DNA from: Paracoccaceae bacterium | GTDB lineage: Bacteria > Pseudomonadota > Alphaproteobacteria > Rhodobacterales > Rhodobacteraceae | DNA: 14,866 nucleotides | Assembly (NCBI GenBank): GCA_020852535.1 | Contig: JADZAO010000106.1 | Coordinates: 1-14,866 of the forward strand | Direction of reading: 5' to 3' | In this document: piece by piece, positions 14,150 to 14,866 of the stretch | How positions within the stretch are numbered: position 1 is the stretch's first letter | Layout: each line of letters starts with the position of its first letter | Notes under the pieces: generated by a model | The model's database searches: none | What the model was told of the DNA's origin: nothing | What the model saw: the letters and a program-made list of their open reading frames with translations, nothing else | Translations under genes and position numbers: made by a program

Positions 14150-14866
14150 TGCGCACCCACCAGTTGAACGAGGGCGGCTTCACCGTCGATACGAAGTTTA
14201 GCCTGTGCAATCCAATTTTTTAACGGCAGCTTGGCCGCTTCGGGCAACGCTTCAAGTTCAGTAAGAACCGCGGCCACGTTACCTTGAACAAGAGCGGCCT
14301 CGGAACGAGAAAGAATCGCATCAGGATCATTGCCATCACGAGGGGTAATCAAACGCAGACCGGTCTGGCTGCGTAGGAAAAACGACACGCGTTCAGTCCA
14401 ACTTTCACCCATATTCGCGCGAAGGGCAGCTTCCAGCGCCTCGCGAGCTACAGGTAGAAAAGCTTCGCGTAGCTGGACAATGGAGGGAAGACCGGTTGCC
14501 GCGTAATCCGCAAGCGCGGGAGGAAGGTCAGGTAAATCATCCACTACGAGAGAAAAAGGGGCACCGGTATCAAGGGCTGAGGCAATCCGTGCGAGAGCGA
14601 CCGTGCGGCGAATAGAAGCAACTGCTCTTTCTTCGACCTGTTTCAAACGAGCTTCAGCGGCTTCGACGTCGGGGGTGATGACCTCGGATTGGGCGAGACT
14701 TGTGCCGATGGCAGCACCGTCATTTTGTAAAGTTTTCAACGGCTCGGTCGGCGCCGGATCACCTACACTTGCAGGGCGTGATTCAACTGCTTCTAAACGG
14801 TCGTCAAGTTTGACCAAATCAGATTCGACCGATGAAAGACGATCGGCCAGTGATGCGTCAGAAGCG
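14146..14866 (-). CDS. Mitofilin/Mic60-like protein (COG4223 type), C-terminal part, cut by window edge
   Basis: The last 240 or so residues of a larger protein; the frame is open through the right edge, so the beginning is missing. A TTG at 14817 is internal. The visible part opens with a heptad-patterned coiled coil (LADRLSSVESDLVKLDDRLEAVES), then a second helical stretch (AEARLKQVEERAVASIRRTVALARIASAL), and a globular end with APFSLVVDDLPDLPPAL, LREAFLPVAREALEAAL and LPLKNWIAQAKLRIDGEAALVQL. Coiled coil followed by this helical end matches the alphaproteobacterial mitofilin/Mic60 family, which bends and tethers the inner membrane and is found next to hemY and haem-synthesis genes. The membrane anchor would be in the missing part. 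It overlaps the hemY start by 4 bases. Family assignment rests on layout, neighbour and partial resemblance, so it is less sure than the others. Confidence 0.72.
   Translation of the reverse strand, partial: ASDASLADRLSSVESDLVKLDDRLEAVESRPASVGDPAPTEPLKTLQNDGAAIGTSLAQSEVITPDVEAAEARLKQVEERAVASIRRTVALARIASALDTGAPFSLVVDDLPDLPPALADYAATGLPSIVQLREAFLPVAREALEAALRANMGESWTERVSFFLRSQTGLRLITPRDGNDPDAILSRSEAALVQGNVAAVLTELEALPEAAKLPLKNWIAQAKLRIDGEAALVQLVGAQ

Noticed and set aside
1..14866. Mobile elements, CRISPR arrays, toxin-antitoxin pairs, tRNA genes, defence systems.
   Set aside because: I looked for terminal inverted repeats, regularly spaced repeats, transposase motifs and T-arm-like sequences and found none; every long frame is explained by a conserved cellular protein.

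Overview
The window looks like an ordinary chromosomal housekeeping segment from an alphaproteobacterium. It most resembles the Rhodobacterales (Roseobacter group): the UbiH-type hydroxylase divergent from an aminotransferase-ftsK pair, the DUF1674/SDHAF4 gene divergent from rsmB, and the mitofilin-like/HemY pair all fit that order. Base composition by eye is near half G+C, low for that order. The taxonomic call is inference from protein resemblance and gene neighbourhoods, not from a search. I see no insertion sequence, prophage, CRISPR array, tRNA or rRNA, and no convincing undescribed multi-gene system.

Layout. 1-326 (-): start of a UbiH/UbiF-type FAD monooxygenase, cut by the window edge. 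A 404-base divergent intergenic region follows. 731-4873 (+): class I/II aminotransferase (DapC-like) and the complete DNA translocase FtsK, probably one operon. A 346-base gene-free gap follows. 5220-6971 (+): S49 serine protease, a 59-residue membrane/cysteine-knuckle protein and a pteridine-reductase-like SDR, tightly packed (4-base overlap, then 4-base gap). After a 313-base A/T-rich gap comes uvrC at 7285-9180 (+), convergent with rbfA at 9202-9621 (-). dapB at 9718-10524 (+) is divergent from rbfA. At 10797-10973 (-) lies a 58-residue DUF1674 (succinate dehydrogenase assembly factor 4-like) gene, divergent from rsmB at 11037-12290 (+). A 446-base A-rich gap precedes the (-) pair hemY (12737-14149) and a mitofilin/Mic60-like gene (14146 to beyond the right edge), which overlap by 4 bases.

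Functional links. Two genes point to the diaminopimelate/lysine pathway (dapC-like aminotransferase, dapB). Three concern chromosome maintenance or ribosome maturation (ftsK, uvrC, and rbfA with rsmB). Several serve respiratory or membrane metabolism (UbiH-like for ubiquinone, DUF1674 for complex II flavinylation, HemY and Mic60-like for haem metabolism and inner-membrane shaping). The SDR is likely a pterin or folate reductase.

The most striking window-scale signal is compositional. At degenerate codon positions the + strand carries more A than T whichever strand the gene is on, with no switch along the window. This looks like replication-strand mutation bias and argues against an origin or terminus inside the window.
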